Source: Luteitalea sp. (GTDB lineage: Bacteria > Acidobacteriota > Vicinamibacteria > Vicinamibacterales > Vicinamibacteraceae). Taken from it: DNA of 64,000 bases. A model generated the notes under the pieces. The model searched no databases and was not told the DNA's origin. It worked only from the letters and a program-made list of their open reading frames with translations. The DNA lies in the NCBI GenBank assembly GCA_009377495.1, contig WHTZ01000022.1, positions 1 to 64,000 on the forward strand, given 5' to 3'. Numbering within the stretch: the first letter of the stretch is position 1; the number at the start of each line of letters is the position of its first letter. Of the stretch, positions 9,648 through 18,810 are shown piece after piece. A program made the translations under genes and the position numbers.

Positions 9648-11039
9648 ATGCGACGACGACTCATAACCTGCCTGGGCCTCGTGCTCCTGCTCACGGGGGT
9701 TGTCCGAACGGACGATGACGACCGTGAAGAGTTGATCATTCGCGCGCAGCCCGCGGCGATCCAGGGCATCGCCGACCGATACGGGCTCACGCTGCTGCGC
9801 AGCTTCGATCAGGCGAACCAGAACCTGTTCCTCCTGCTCTGCCCTCGCGAGGACGACGACGATGAGGACGAGTTCGAATGCGACGACGATCTGATCGAGG
9901 CGATCGCGGCCGATCCAGAGGTCGAGAACGTCGCGGAGAATGACGACCTTGAGGTCCCCGAACTCCCGGGCACCGGGGCGAACGAGGACGATGTCTCCGG
10001 CACGGTCGGAGACGACACTGTCCAGAACTACTTCGGGACGACGGTCTGGACGCAGTTCGCCAGCCAGCCGGCAGGCAGCATCATCGCCACAGGTCAGGCC
10101 CACACGGTCGCGACCGGCGCCGGGGTGGTCGCCATCATCGATACCGGGGCGGACTACAACCACCCCGTGCTCCAACCAGCATTGATTCCCGAGATCCTGC
10201 GGGCGATCTACTACGCGGCGGACAACGGCGCCGATGTGATCAACATGAGCTTCAGTTTCCCGGAGGCGAACACCGAGCTCCAGCGCGCGCTCGACTATGC
10301 GACGGCACGCGGCGTTGTTGCCATCGCATCGGCCGGCAACAGCGGCAACCAAGTGATCGTCTATCCCGCCGCGTTCCCGAACGTGATGGGCGTGGCATCG
10401 ACGACGAACCAGGACACGCGGAGCGCGTTCTCGAGCTATGGCGCGAACCTCGTCGCGCTCGCGGCGCCTGGTGAGGCCCTCATCACGACGTACCCGGGCG
10501 GCAACTACGCGGGAGTCTGGGGGACGTCGTTCAGCGCTGCCCTCGTGTCCGGGGCGACGGCGCTGCTGCGACAGGTCGATCCCGAGCTCGATCAGGCCGG
10601 CGCGGAGACCGCGCTCTCGGAGGCACTGCTGCTCGATCCTGAGCTGGGCGCCGGGCGCCTCGATCTCGTCAGCGCGCTCAACTCGCTGGTCGTATCCGGG
10701 GGAGACGCTGACGGTGATGGCCTTTCTGACTCGTGGGAGCGCCAATTCGGTCTCGACTCGCGGTCGGCGTCCGGGCCGGACGGGGCCTTCGGCGACCCTG
10801 ACGGAGATGGTCTCACGAACGCGGTCGAATCCGCCGAGGGAACGCACCCGCGCGGAGCCAGGGGAGACCATGGATGGCTACTCGTCTCTGAGCGCCACAG
10901 CGGTTCGGTGCGCGGCGTATCGACCGCGCGCATCCAGTCCTGCGCCGGGACAGGCGGAGCGGCGATGGCAAGGAGGGCAGGGATGAGCAGGAGGCCTCGC
11001 ATGAGGCCGGAGGGTAGCACAGTGACGATTGACGATTGA
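9648..11039 (+). pseudogene. S8 subtilisin-like peptidase with catalytic His block deleted and foreign C-terminus
   Basis: A 463-residue frame with an N-terminal export signal, an acidic inhibitor-like propeptide, the catalytic Asp in VVAIIDTGADYNHP (D165), the oxyanion Asn in SAGNSG (N231) and the catalytic Ser in GTSFSAALVSG (S294). The GHGTHVAG-type segment with the catalytic His is absent: sequence jumps from NHPVLQPALI straight to RAIYYAADNGADVINMSF, where family members have roughly 60-100 more residues. Calcium-binding DADGDGLSDSWE-type repeats follow. After about 10862 the frame reads into an unrelated repeat and has no homology. It is probably inactive; the deletion is in frame, so a stable binding protein cannot be excluded. 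GGGGGAG precedes the ATG. Confidence 0.75.
10862..10899. repeat. 38-bp direct repeat, copy 1
   Basis: Thirty-eight bases identical to 15318-15355. In copy 2 they are the genuine 3' end of an ADOP gene (codons for VALRDE plus stop and trailer). Here they join the C-terminus of the S8 peptidase to a stub that, on the minus strand, begins MRGLLLIPALLAIAAPPVPA (ATG at 11002), a signal peptide without a body. Confidence 0.8.
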
Positions 11040-11050
11040 CGATTGACGAT
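11023..11050. repeat. Tandem heptamer repeat (TGACGAT)x4
   Basis: Four perfect copies of TGACGAT in tandem immediately downstream of the TonB-dependent receptor stop. A related heptamer array (CTGATAG units) occurs near 19681-19700. Confidence 0.85.
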
Positions 11051-14000
11051 TCAGAACAGGAACCGTCCTCCGAACCGGATCACGCGCTCGCCGAACGAGC
11101 TGGTGATCCGGCCGAAGTTGTTGCTGGTGAGCGACCCGTCCGGGCGGTTCCAGTGCGGCGTGTTGGTCAGGTTGAAGAAGTCCACCCGGAACTCGGCGTG
11201 CCGATCGCCGAACCGGATGATCTTCACGATCGAGGCGTCGAGGTTCACGTAGCCCGGCCCGTCCAGCAGGGCGTTGCGCTCGACGTTGCCCCACGTCCCA
11301 GGCGCTGGCGCCGAGAAGACCGACGTGTCGAACCACAGCGCGTTCGCCCCGATGCCGCCGAGCACGTCCGGCGTGCCGCTCGCGTCGGGCCGCTGGGTGT
11401 TGTCGGGCGCCCCGAGCCCGGCGTTACTCGCGGTGAAGTTGATGGGCAGCCCGGACGAGGCGGCGAAGATGCCGGCCACCTGCCAGTCGCCGAGCACCCG
11501 GCCCATCCAGCCGTCCTGGAGCCACTTGCCCTGCGGTCCCCACGGCAGGATGTACACGAAGCTGCTCACGACGTTGTGCAGCTGGTCGAACTCCGGCCGG
11601 CCCCAGAACCGCTCGATGTCGGCCGGCGTCCCGATGGTGCCGTTGCTGTCCCCCTGGTAGTAGTTGTAGCCGCGGCCCAGCGTGTAGGAGTTGGTCATCA
11701 GCAGGCCGTTGCTGAACCGGCGATCCACCTTCACCTGCATTGAGTGATACGTGCTCTTCACCGGCATCGTGCTGGTGGTGCTCGCGGTGCGGCCGAACTG
11801 CGCGAACAGCGGCCGGCCGGCGTTGTCGGCGCCCAGCGTGTAGCCGGCGTTCAGGTCGATGCGGGCGATGATGTCCTGCCCGCGGTTGCCGACGTAGGCG
11901 ACCTCGCCCGTGAAGCCGCCCGGCAGCTCGCGCTGATACGCGACGTTCCACGAGTGCAGCCGCCCCTCGTGCAGGTTCGTCGGCACCGAGAAGAAGCCCT
12001 GCTCGTTGAACGCCTCGCCCGGGACCACGCCGGTATCCGGGATCTCGGCGAAGTTGGGCGGCGGCAAGCCGGCCGCCATCGACCCGGCCGTCGCGAAGCT
12101 GTTCGGCGGGTTGATCTGGTTGTTCTGTTTCACCGGGAAGTTGAACGCGTAGGAGTTGTCCGGCCAGGGAATCGTGCTCACCCCGTAGCCGGCGCGGACG
12201 ACGTTCTGCTCGTCGAGCCGCCACGACACGCCGGTGCGCGGGTTGAAGTTGCCGTAATAGCTCTCCACGCCCAGGTTCTCGGGCACCTCGCTGTAGCCGG
12301 ACACGCGCAGGGTGTTGTTGGTCGGGTCGTAGTTGGCGAGGCCGCCGCGGCCGGTGAGCCCGACCAGCGGCGTGTAGTACTCGTGTCGCAGGCCGAGGTC
12401 CACCGTCACGTTCTCCGAGGCCTGCCACTTGTCGTGGATGTAGGTGAACACGGCATTGTGACGCGTGCCGGGATCCACCTCGGTGATGAGGTCGCGGCCG
12501 ATCTCCTGGGGGGCGTCGAGCAGGAACGCCGCCAGCGCGTTGGCGAAGCCGTTCTGCGCATCGCTGTCCTCGGGCGTGGCGGTCGTCTCTCCGCGGAACC
12601 GGAAGCGCCCGCGCGGTCCGCCCTGGTCCTGCACCTGCAGCAGGAAGTCGCGGTTGTACCGGAAGTCCCCGCCGATCTTCAGCGTGTGATTACCCCACAG
12701 CTTAGTCACCGTGGTCGCCACCGTCCACGTGCGCTCGGAGCGGTCCCAGGGCAGCGACGCCGAGTAGCCGATCAGCGTCCCGTTGTAGCCGCCCACGTCG
12801 ATCGTGGTGATGCCGCTCGAGAACCGGTTCAGGTTTACGCCCGGGATGCCCATCTCGTCGGAGGTGTTGAGCCCGTCGGCTTCCGAGATGGCCTCGTTGT
12901 GGTAGTAGCTCATGCCCACGCGCACTTCCTGCAGCAGCGTCGGCGACCAGGTCTTCGTGTAGTTGCCCGCGGTGTTGTACGTGGGGTTCGTGCCGAACCC
13001 GGCGAACCCCTTGATGCCGCCGAACACGCCGAAGGTGGCGGGGTCGTACGTCGTCGGGTTCTGATAGCTGTACCGCACCGAGAGGTTGTCGCTCGGCGTC
13101 AGCTGCGAGGTGATCTTGACGTCGTACTGGTTCGTGCGCTTCTCGCGCACGTAGGGCTGCTCGTAGTTGGTCGTGCCGAGCGGCACGCCGGCGATGTTGG
13201 GCAGCGGCACGTTCTCCAGCAGACGCAGCGCAATCGGGCCGAGCCGGTCCTCCGGAATTCGGTTGTTCGGGAACGGCGTGCGGCCGGTGCCGTCCGGGTT
13301 GCCCGTGGCCGGGTCGTAGATGATGGTCGGCGCGCCGCTGAAATCGCCGTTCCGGAACTGGGCCTCCGGCAGCGTCGCGCGGGTGATGCGGCCGCTGTCG
13401 TCGATCGTCCGCATGTAGTCGCCGAAGAAGAACAGCTTGTTGCGGAGGATCGGGCCGCCCAGGGTGAAGCCGGCCTGGAAGTACGACGTGTCCGGCGGCT
13501 CCGGCAGCGCGGAGAACGCGTTGCGGGCGACGGTGGCCGCCGTGTTGCCGAACGTGAAGGCCGAGCCCCGGAATTCGTTGGTGCCGGACTTCAGCGTCAC
13601 ATTGGTGACGGCGCCGCCGGCGCGGCCGAACTCCGCGTCGTAGTTGCTGGTGGTGACGGCGACCGTATCGAGCGCCTCGGCCGAGGGGATGAGCACGGTC
13701 AGCAGCCCCGTCTTGTGGTTGTTGTCGGTGCCCTCGAGCTGCACGTTGTTCGCCAGGCGCGACTGTCCGTTGACGTTGGCCGAGAGGCTGTCCTGCGAGT
13801 TGAAGAACTCGGAGTGCGGCCGGAACGGGCGCCCGGACCCGGGCACGGTGATGATCATGCCCTGGAAGTTCCGGTTGAAGCCGAGCGGCATCTGCGCGAT
13901 CTGCTCGCCCTCGATGATGCGCCCGGTGTCGGTCCGATCCGTCTGCAGCGTCGGCGTCTCGGCCGAGACGGTCACCGACTCGGTCAACGCGCCCACGCTG

Positions 14001-14356
14001 AAGCCCACGTCCACGCGGACCGTCGTGTTGACCCGCACCTCGACCCCTTCCCGCACGAACTTCTTGAAGCCCTGGAGCTCCCCCTCCACGCGGTACACGC
14101 CGGGCGGCAGGTTCGTGAAGATGTAGTAGCCGGTGTCGTTGCTCACGGCGGTGCGGGCGATGTTGGTCTGCACCTCGGTCGTCGTGATGGTCGCGCCCGG
14201 TACGGCTGCGCCGCTCTCGTCGCGTACGTTGCCGAGCAGCGTGCCGTTGGCGGCCTGGCCCCAGGCCCACAGCGGAGTCGCGAGTACGACGAGCAGCGCC
14301 AGCAGGGCCAGGGTCCCTCCCGGCCGCACCGCGTGCAGCAGGCGATGGCGAATCAT
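11051..14356 (-). CDS. TonB-dependent receptor with carboxypeptidase-regulatory-like domain
   Basis: A 1101-residue outer membrane protein. The signal peptide is at residues 1-33, followed by a CarboxypepD_reg-like beta-sandwich at about 36-117 (GNVRDESGAAVPGATITT; NDTGYYIFTNLPPGVY). A plug domain follows (GQSRLANNVQLEGTDNN; NYDAEFGRAGGAVTNVT), then a long beta-barrel ending in an aromatic strand with terminal Phe (GGRFLF). This OmpA/Oar-like architecture is abundant in Acidobacteriota and takes up bulky substrates, often glycans or peptides. GGGGGAG precedes the ATG. No SusD-type partner or enzyme is adjacent, so the substrate is unknown. Full length, no frame break. Confidence 0.92.
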   Translation of the reverse strand: MIRHRLLHAVRPGGTLALLALLVVLATPLWAWGQAANGTLLGNVRDESGAAVPGATITTTEVQTNIARTAVSNDTGYYIFTNLPPGVYRVEGELQGFKKFVREGVEVRVNTTVRVDVGFSVGALTESVTVSAETPTLQTDRTDTGRIIEGEQIAQMPLGFNRNFQGMIITVPGSGRPFRPHSEFFNSQDSLSANVNGQSRLANNVQLEGTDNNHKTGLLTVLIPSAEALDTVAVTTSNYDAEFGRAGGAVTNVTLKSGTNEFRGSAFTFGNTAATVARNAFSALPEPPDTSYFQAGFTLGGPILRNKLFFFGDYMRTIDDSGRITRATLPEAQFRNGDFSGAPTIIYDPATGNPDGTGRTPFPNNRIPEDRLGPIALRLLENVPLPNIAGVPLGTTNYEQPYVREKRTNQYDVKITSQLTPSDNLSVRYSYQNPTTYDPATFGVFGGIKGFAGFGTNPTYNTAGNYTKTWSPTLLQEVRVGMSYYHNEAISEADGLNTSDEMGIPGVNLNRFSSGITTIDVGGYNGTLIGYSASLPWDRSERTWTVATTVTKLWGNHTLKIGGDFRYNRDFLLQVQDQGGPRGRFRFRGETTATPEDSDAQNGFANALAAFLLDAPQEIGRDLITEVDPGTRHNAVFTYIHDKWQASENVTVDLGLRHEYYTPLVGLTGRGGLANYDPTNNTLRVSGYSEVPENLGVESYYGNFNPRTGVSWRLDEQNVVRAGYGVSTIPWPDNSYAFNFPVKQNNQINPPNSFATAGSMAAGLPPPNFAEIPDTGVVPGEAFNEQGFFSVPTNLHEGRLHSWNVAYQRELPGGFTGEVAYVGNRGQDIIARIDLNAGYTLGADNAGRPLFAQFGRTASTTSTMPVKSTYHSMQVKVDRRFSNGLLMTNSYTLGRGYNYYQGDSNGTIGTPADIERFWGRPEFDQLHNVVSSFVYILPWGPQGKWLQDGWMGRVLGDWQVAGIFAASSGLPINFTASNAGLGAPDNTQRPDASGTPDVLGGIGANALWFDTSVFSAPAPGTWGNVERNALLDGPGYVNLDASIVKIIRFGDRHAEFRVDFFNLTNTPHWNRPDGSLTSNNFGRITSSFGERVIRFGGRFLF

Positions 14357-14459
14357 CGAAGCCTCCCCCTCAATCGCGCGAACGACGCGCGCACAGGTCG
14401 AGTGGTCTGACAGAGTTGAACTAATGCTTCGAGTGATCGGACCAGTAATGAACTTCGAC

Positions 14460-14492
14460 CCTATAGAAACGCCAGATGGAGACGCTTGTCAA
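14460..14492 (-). promoter_or_regulatory. Possible promoter of the TonB-dependent receptor
   Basis: On the minus strand TTGACA (14487-14492) is followed by TATAGG (14460-14465), but the 21-base spacer is longer than ideal. The bases around TTGACA (CTTGACAAGNGTCTC) resemble those upstream of the second receptor at 23141. Otherwise 14357-14542 holds nothing recognisable. Confidence 0.3.
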
Positions 14493-14542
14493 GCACGAAC
14501 TGACAGCAGTGCTGCACAACGCCGGGATGATAGGAACCATTG

Positions 14543-14628
14543 ATCGGCATAGGGGCGGCGGTTACCCGCCGACCCCTGCCACACCACCGTGCGTACGGGT
14601 CCGTACACGGCGGTTCGAGTCGGTGGCG
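14543..14628 (-). ncRNA. Group II intron 3' end (domains V and VI)
   Basis: Downstream of the maturase stop on the minus strand is a hairpin of ACCGCCGTG pairing with CACGGTGGT through a TACGGACCCGTACG tip (about 14580-14616), the form of a domain V. A second GC-rich hairpin with a bulged-A-like 3' segment follows and ends CCCCTATGCCGAT. That matches bacterial group II intron 3' ends and places the intron boundary at 14543. The 5' ribozyme domains are missing, so it cannot splice. Confidence 0.7.
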
Positions 14629-14955
14629 CTAACACTCCTCGATTAGGGACGAAAGCCCAAGCGAGTTGAAGTACGCATTGGAAAGCCCCACAGAAAGAGC
14701 CTTGGACCGGGCAAGACGCCAAGGGCCTCGACCGCTGCTGGCGGTATTGCGAGCCAGCCGCTCCGAGACTCCCAGCGCGACCAGCGCCGCTCGGCGGCGG
14801 CGCGGTGTTTTCCACTGCCGCCACAGAGCCGACCGAAGCCGCAGCCGGACCCAGCGCGTGAGGTATTGCAGCACCACAGGCGTTTCGCAGAAGCCGAAAT
14901 AGCTGAGCCAGCCCCGCAGATACGGAGCCAGTTCCTCTATTGTCGTTGCGATGCT
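14629..14955 (-). pseudogene. Group II intron maturase/reverse transcriptase, C-terminal fragment
   Basis: About 110 residues of the maturase (GIIM) and DNA-binding end of a group II intron protein: YLRGWLSYFGFCETP, LRSALWRQWKTPRRRR, NTASSGRGPWRLARS and SNAYFNSLGL are hallmark blocks. The reverse transcriptase catalytic domain with YADD is absent: homology starts near 14955, and upstream sequence belongs to a vapC remnant on the other strand. Together with the adjacent RNA domains it is the last ~410 bases of an intron truncated on its 5' side. Confidence 0.85.
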
Positions 14956-15004
14956 GCTCTGGTGGTTGAGCGGCGATCGCCGGCTTCGGCGGCGGAGCCG
15001 CCAC

Positions 15005-15306
15005 CGCATCGCCGACCCGGAGAACCCGCGTGCTCATCAGCGCGGTCTCGGGATGGGAGGTGGCGATCAAGATTGCCGTCGGGAAGCTCGACGCGCCCGG
15101 GGATCTCATCGACGCCCTCGAAGAGAGTGGCGTGAGCTGGATTCCGGTGGAGCCCCGTGAAACGCACGCGGTCGGCCGTCTACCGTGGCATCACCGGGAC
15201 CCGTTCGATCGGCTGCTCATCGCGCAACGACCTCGACCGTGCGGTGCCGGTCCTCTCGCACGACGCCGTATTCGATCGTTACGGAATACGACGGATCTGG
15301 GATTGA
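15005..15306 (+). pseudogene. VapC-type PIN-domain toxin remnant, frameshifted
   Basis: One frame gives VLISAVSGWEVAIKIAVGKL through RLPWHHRDPFDRLLIAQ, the central part of a PIN toxin. The next frame continues DLDRAVPVLSHDAVFDRYG to IRRIWD and stop, the normal VapC C-terminus. The shift occurs near 15229. A further frame change is likely near 15025, where DPENP reads in another frame. The N-terminus with the first catalytic Asp is missing and no vapB is present, so it is a dead copy. Confidence 0.75.
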
Positions 15307-15317
15307 TAGGAGACCAA

Positions 15318-15355
15318 GGGAGACCATGGATGGCTACTCGTCTCTGAGCGCCACA
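15318..15355. repeat. 38-bp direct repeat, copy 2 (ADOP 3' end)
   Basis: Identical to 10862-10899. It covers the last codons (VALRDE), stop and trailer of the adjacent minus-strand ADOP gene. Confidence 0.8.
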
Positions 15356-17985
15356 ATCGGATCGACGCGCGTGGCGCAGACGGCGGGTACCAGGCTGGCG
15401 GTGGCGGCCACGGCGGTGATGAGCGCCGCCACGGCCGCCAGCGTCGCAGGATCGTTCGGACGGACTTCGAAGAGCAGCGTCTCCATCAACCGCGTCAGCA
15501 CGAAGGCGGCGGCCAGGCCGGCCACCAGGCCGACACACGTCAGCTTCAGACCGTGCCCGATGACCGTGCGGAGCACGATTGCACGCTCGGCGCCGAGCGC
15601 CATCCGGATCCCGATTTCATGCCGATGCTGTGTGACCATGTATGAAAGCACCCCGTAGGTGCCGATCGCCGCCAACAGGAGCGCGAGACCGGCGAACCCC
15701 GCAAAGAGCTGCATCAGCATGCGAGGCCGGCGTACCGAATCCCGGAACACGTCATCCATGTTGCGCAGCCGGATGATCGGGAGCGACGGATCGGCCTCAC
15801 GCACGGCATCCGCGATCGCCGGCTGCAGCGTGGCTGCCGGCAGGGCGCTCCGCAACATGATGTGCATGCTGCCGTGTCCCCACCCTGACCAGTCGCCGAG
15901 CTGCGGACCGGGAATGGTCGGAAAGATTCGCGGGAGCTGGTCGAGCAGGAAGTACACTTCCGTGCCGGTGGCCTGATCGACGCCAGCCTGTTTGACGTCC
16001 TTCGCGACCCCAATCACGGTGACCCAGGGCGTCTGGTCGCCAAAGCGCGGTCTCACACGGCGCCCGATCGGCTTGATGCCTTTCCAGAAGGTGCGAACGA
16101 ACGCCTCGTTGACGACCGCCACAGGCGCACCCGTGCGGTCCGTCCGCTGGAACGTACGGCCTCGCACGATCGGTATTCCCATGGTCTCGAAATAGCCGCT
16201 TGTGACCGTCTGGTAATAGTCGACCGAGTCGGCCACCTCGGGCGGCGGCGTATAGTCTTCGGTATCCGTGCCGAAGCCATTGTGCTCACGCTGTGGGGGA
16301 AGACCGGACACGGTCGACACGCCGTCGATCCCGGGCATCGCGCCGAACCGATCGATCAGACGGCGATACAACTGCACCCGCTGATCGAACGTCGGGTACG
16401 TCGCAGCCGGAAGCGCCACCCCGAAGGTCACGAGCCGGGATCGCTCGAACCCGGCATCGACCGTCATCAGGTTCAGGACCGTGCGCACCATCAGCCCCGC
16501 ACCGGTCACCAACACCACCGCGAGCGCCACCTCGCCGGCGACAAGTGCACGGCGCACCCAAGGCCGGGTCGCCGTCGTGCCGCGTGTCCTGTCGTTCAGC
16601 AGAGGGCCAGCGACGCCTTCGGGCAGATGGCCCAGCGGCGCCAGACCGAAGACCACGCCGGTCATGACTGAGACGAGCAACGTGAAGCCAAGCACCGCCG
16701 GATCGATCGTGATGTCGGCGACGCGAGGAATACTCTCAGGATACGTGACCGTCAACGCACGCACGCCGGTCCAGGCAATGACGACGCCAACGGCCCCGCC
16801 AAGTACCGAGAGCACGAGCCCCTCGGCCACGAACTGAGCGAGCAGCCGCCGCCGGCCCGCACCGATCGCCGTACGCACGGCGACCTCGCGGCGACGAACC
16901 TCGGCGCGGGCTACCAGGAGGTTGGCGAGATTGGCGCACGCGATGAGCAGCACCAAGCCCACCGCCGCCTGCAGCACCCAGAAGGCGCGTCGCGCTGAAC
17001 CGACGATCTCGTCCAACACCGGTTCCATCTGCATGACGTGTCCGCCAGGAGTGAACACATGTCCGCTCACGCCCACGCGCTCACCCCAGCTCGCGACGAG
17101 CGACGCAAGCTCCTCCTCGGCCTGTTCCGGCGCGACGCCGTTCTTCAAACGGCCCAACACCGAAAGAAAGTGACTCGATCGATACTGGCGAACGGCAGGA
17201 TCGAGCTGAAGCGGCAGCCACAACTCGACACGCTTGTCCATGAGGTCAAAGCCGGGCGGCATGATGCCGACCACCTCATGCCTCACGCCGTCAATCTCGA
17301 TCGACTGGCCGACCATGTCCTCACGCGCAGCGAGGGTGGACCGCCACAGCTCGTGCGACAGGATAGCGACCGCCGGACCGCCGAAGCGCGTCTCCTCGCG
17401 GCGGAACCATCGGCCGCGCTCCGGCGGAACCGCGAGCGCCTCGAGCAGCTCGGCATTCACCCTCGCACGCGTCGCACGGCGTGGCCGATCGCGTGCCCAG
17501 AGATTCACCTCGCCGACCACGAACGCTCCGACGACGGAAAAGGACTGATTGAGTTCGGTCAGCTCGAAGTATTCGGGCGCCGACACCTCGCCCTGCTCCC
17601 CGTCGGCCGAGCGGGTCGTCAGAAACCTGAGCTGCTCCGGCTGCGGATAGCCGAGCGGCTGCAGGATGGCAGCGTTCACCACCGAAAAGATCGCCGTGTT
17701 CGCGCCGATCCCGAGGGCGAGGGTCAGCACGGCGACGGTCGTGAATCCGGGGCTCTTGCGGAGCGTGCGAAGGGCGTAGCGGACGTCCTGGACGATCTCG
17801 TCGAGCCAGCGCCGCGTCCACACGGCTCGCACGTCCTCCTTCGTGCGCATCACGTTGCCGAACGCGCGACGCGCGGCGTACCGCGCATCCGTCTCGGACA
17901 TGCCGTTCGCGACGCGTTCCTCGGCCTCAAGATCGAGGTGTGTCCGGATCTCGTGCTCGAGCTCCTCGTCTCGATCCTTCTTCAT
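15334..17985 (-). CDS. ADOP-family FtsX/MacB-like permease
   Basis: This 883-residue protein starts with the prefix domain helix ELEHEIRTHLDLEAEERVANGM and RRAFGNVMRTKEDVRAVW. The first membrane helix is [19 protein letters not shown] periplasmic domain, FtsX block 1 (LIACANLANLLVARAEVRRRE), a second periplasmic domain (PIVRGRTFQRTDRTG) and FtsX block 2 follow, ending ATRVDPIVALRDE. It lacks an ATPase. Expression is probably controlled by the padR gene 119 bases upstream on the same strand. The ribosome-binding region and start codon are duplicated in tandem (17976-18015), giving a short upstream frame that ends on this start. Confidence 0.9.
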   Translation of the reverse strand: MKKDRDEELEHEIRTHLDLEAEERVANGMSETDARYAARRAFGNVMRTKEDVRAVWTRRWLDEIVQDVRYALRTLRKSPGFTTVAVLTLALGIGANTAIFSVVNAAILQPLGYPQPEQLRFLTTRSADGEQGEVSAPEYFELTELNQSFSVVGAFVVGEVNLWARDRPRRATRARVNAELLEALAVPPERGRWFRREETRFGGPAVAILSHELWRSTLAAREDMVGQSIEIDGVRHEVVGIMPPGFDLMDKRVELWLPLQLDPAVRQYRSSHFLSVLGRLKNGVAPEQAEEELASLVASWGERVGVSGHVFTPGGHVMQMEPVLDEIVGSARRAFWVLQAAVGLVLLIACANLANLLVARAEVRRREVAVRTAIGAGRRRLLAQFVAEGLVLSVLGGAVGVVIAWTGVRALTVTYPESIPRVADITIDPAVLGFTLLVSVMTGVVFGLAPLGHLPEGVAGPLLNDRTRGTTATRPWVRRALVAGEVALAVVLVTGAGLMVRTVLNLMTVDAGFERSRLVTFGVALPAATYPTFDQRVQLYRRLIDRFGAMPGIDGVSTVSGLPPQREHNGFGTDTEDYTPPPEVADSVDYYQTVTSGYFETMGIPIVRGRTFQRTDRTGAPVAVVNEAFVRTFWKGIKPIGRRVRPRFGDQTPWVTVIGVAKDVKQAGVDQATGTEVYFLLDQLPRIFPTIPGPQLGDWSGWGHGSMHIMLRSALPAATLQPAIADAVREADPSLPIIRLRNMDDVFRDSVRRPRMLMQLFAGFAGLALLLAAIGTYGVLSYMVTQHRHEIGIRMALGAERAIVLRTVIGHGLKLTCVGLVAGLAAAFVLTRLMETLLFEVRPNDPATLAAVAALITAVAATASLVPAVCATRVDPIVALRDE

Positions 17986-18015
17986 GGCAGCCTCACCTTC
18001 TTCATGGCAGCCTCA
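17976..18015 (-). repeat. Perfect 20-bp tandem duplication over the ADOP start, creating a 7-codon upstream ORF
   Basis: Positions 17976-17995 and 17996-18015 are identical and each contains TGAGGCTGCC plus an ATG. The outer ATG (18005) reads MKKVRLP and stops at TGA overlapping the inner ATG (17985), an ATGA junction. Translation could therefore re-initiate at the permease. Confidence 0.85.
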
Positions 18016-18104
18016 GCGGGCCAGTCTGAAGTCCGCCCCTAGGACGGGAAGACGATGCGGCTCAACCCTTGAGTCGCGTCGTAGAGCAGGTGTGACCCTG
18101 TTCC

Positions 18105-18431
18105 TCAGACCGGTTTGAGCACCCGGGCCATCGCCCGAACCAGCTCGTCCCATCGACTCTGCTCGATCGTCAGCTGCTTCCGTCCTCTGACCGTGAGCCG
18201 GTACATCCGCATCTCGCGTCCGCGATCGGTCTGCTCCCACTTCGACGTGATGCAGCCGCTCTTCTCCAGGCGGCGCAGGGCCGGATAGAGCGACCCGTGC
18301 TCCACCTGCAAGACGTCGTCGGACGTGCGCTGGATGTGCTTGGCGATCCCGTGGCCGTGGAGCGGGCCGAACAGCAGGGTTCGCAGGATCAGCAGCTCGA
18401 GGGTGCCCTGCACGACCTTCCGGTCCGCCAT
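18105..18431 (-). CDS. PadR-family transcriptional regulator
   Basis: A 108-residue PadR protein: QGTLELLILRTLLFGPLHGH, GIAKHIQRTSDDVLQVE, HGSLYPALRRLEKSG, then the beta wing (REMRMYRLTVRGRKQL) and a C-terminal helix (RWDELVRAMARVLKP). It probably represses itself and the ADOP gene downstream. The palindrome at 18433-18445 touches the start codon. The leader seems very short, and an AT-rich block (TATAGTAGAAT on the minus strand) directly upstream is a plausible -10 region. Confidence 0.92.
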   Translation of the reverse strand: MADRKVVQGTLELLILRTLLFGPLHGHGIAKHIQRTSDDVLQVEHGSLYPALRRLEKSGCITSKWEQTDRGREMRMYRLTVRGRKQLTIEQSRWDELVRAMARVLKPV

Positions 18432-18432
18432 G

Positions 18433-18445
18433 GTAGATATTCTAC
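18433..18445 (-). promoter_or_regulatory. Candidate PadR operator (GTAGA-TAT-TCTAC)
   Basis: A perfect 5-3-5 inverted repeat one base upstream of the padR ATG, inside an AT-rich patch that may hold the -10 box. A related GGTAG/CTACT sequence follows at about 18453-18467. Confidence 0.5.
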
Positions 18446-18810
18446 TATAAATGGTAGGCAGGCTACTATCGACCTTTGGCGAGAGCCAGGAACGAGCTCG
18501 ACATCTGGACGCGAATCATGCGGGATCGAGCCGATGGAGGCGATCCGTTCAGCCACCTATTGGCCGGCGCTGCTCACGGGTGTTGCTGACCAAGTGGGCA
18601 CGATATCGGGTCGGGGATCAGCGAAGGAAGCCGACCACTGGCACAGCTCAGCCGTCGAAGAATGACGTACCGATCACACAGATCAGGTATATGCTGCACG
18701 AACCTGATCACGCGTAGGTTGCACCGCCATCGATGGTCTCAGCGATCTCATCGGCCGGGTCGTCGGGTTGCATGTAGCGACGCGAACGCCAGGCGCGGAA
18801 GGAATCCAGA
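18446..18810. other. Intergenic stretch without a recognisable gene
   Basis: About 365 bases between divergent padR and dodecin genes. I see no coding signal. The one structure is an inverted repeat GATCAGG (18681-18687) / CCTGATC (18703-18709), of unknown meaning, possibly near the dodecin promoter. Confidence 0.4.

Noticed and set aside
11023..11050. CRISPR array
   Set aside because: Heptamers in direct tandem without spacers; no cas genes in the window.
11744..14410. An 888-codon open frame antisense to the first TonB-dependent receptor
   Set aside because: Arg/Val/Gly-rich with no domain, SD or periodic hydrophobicity; it is a GC-content shadow of the well-supported receptor.
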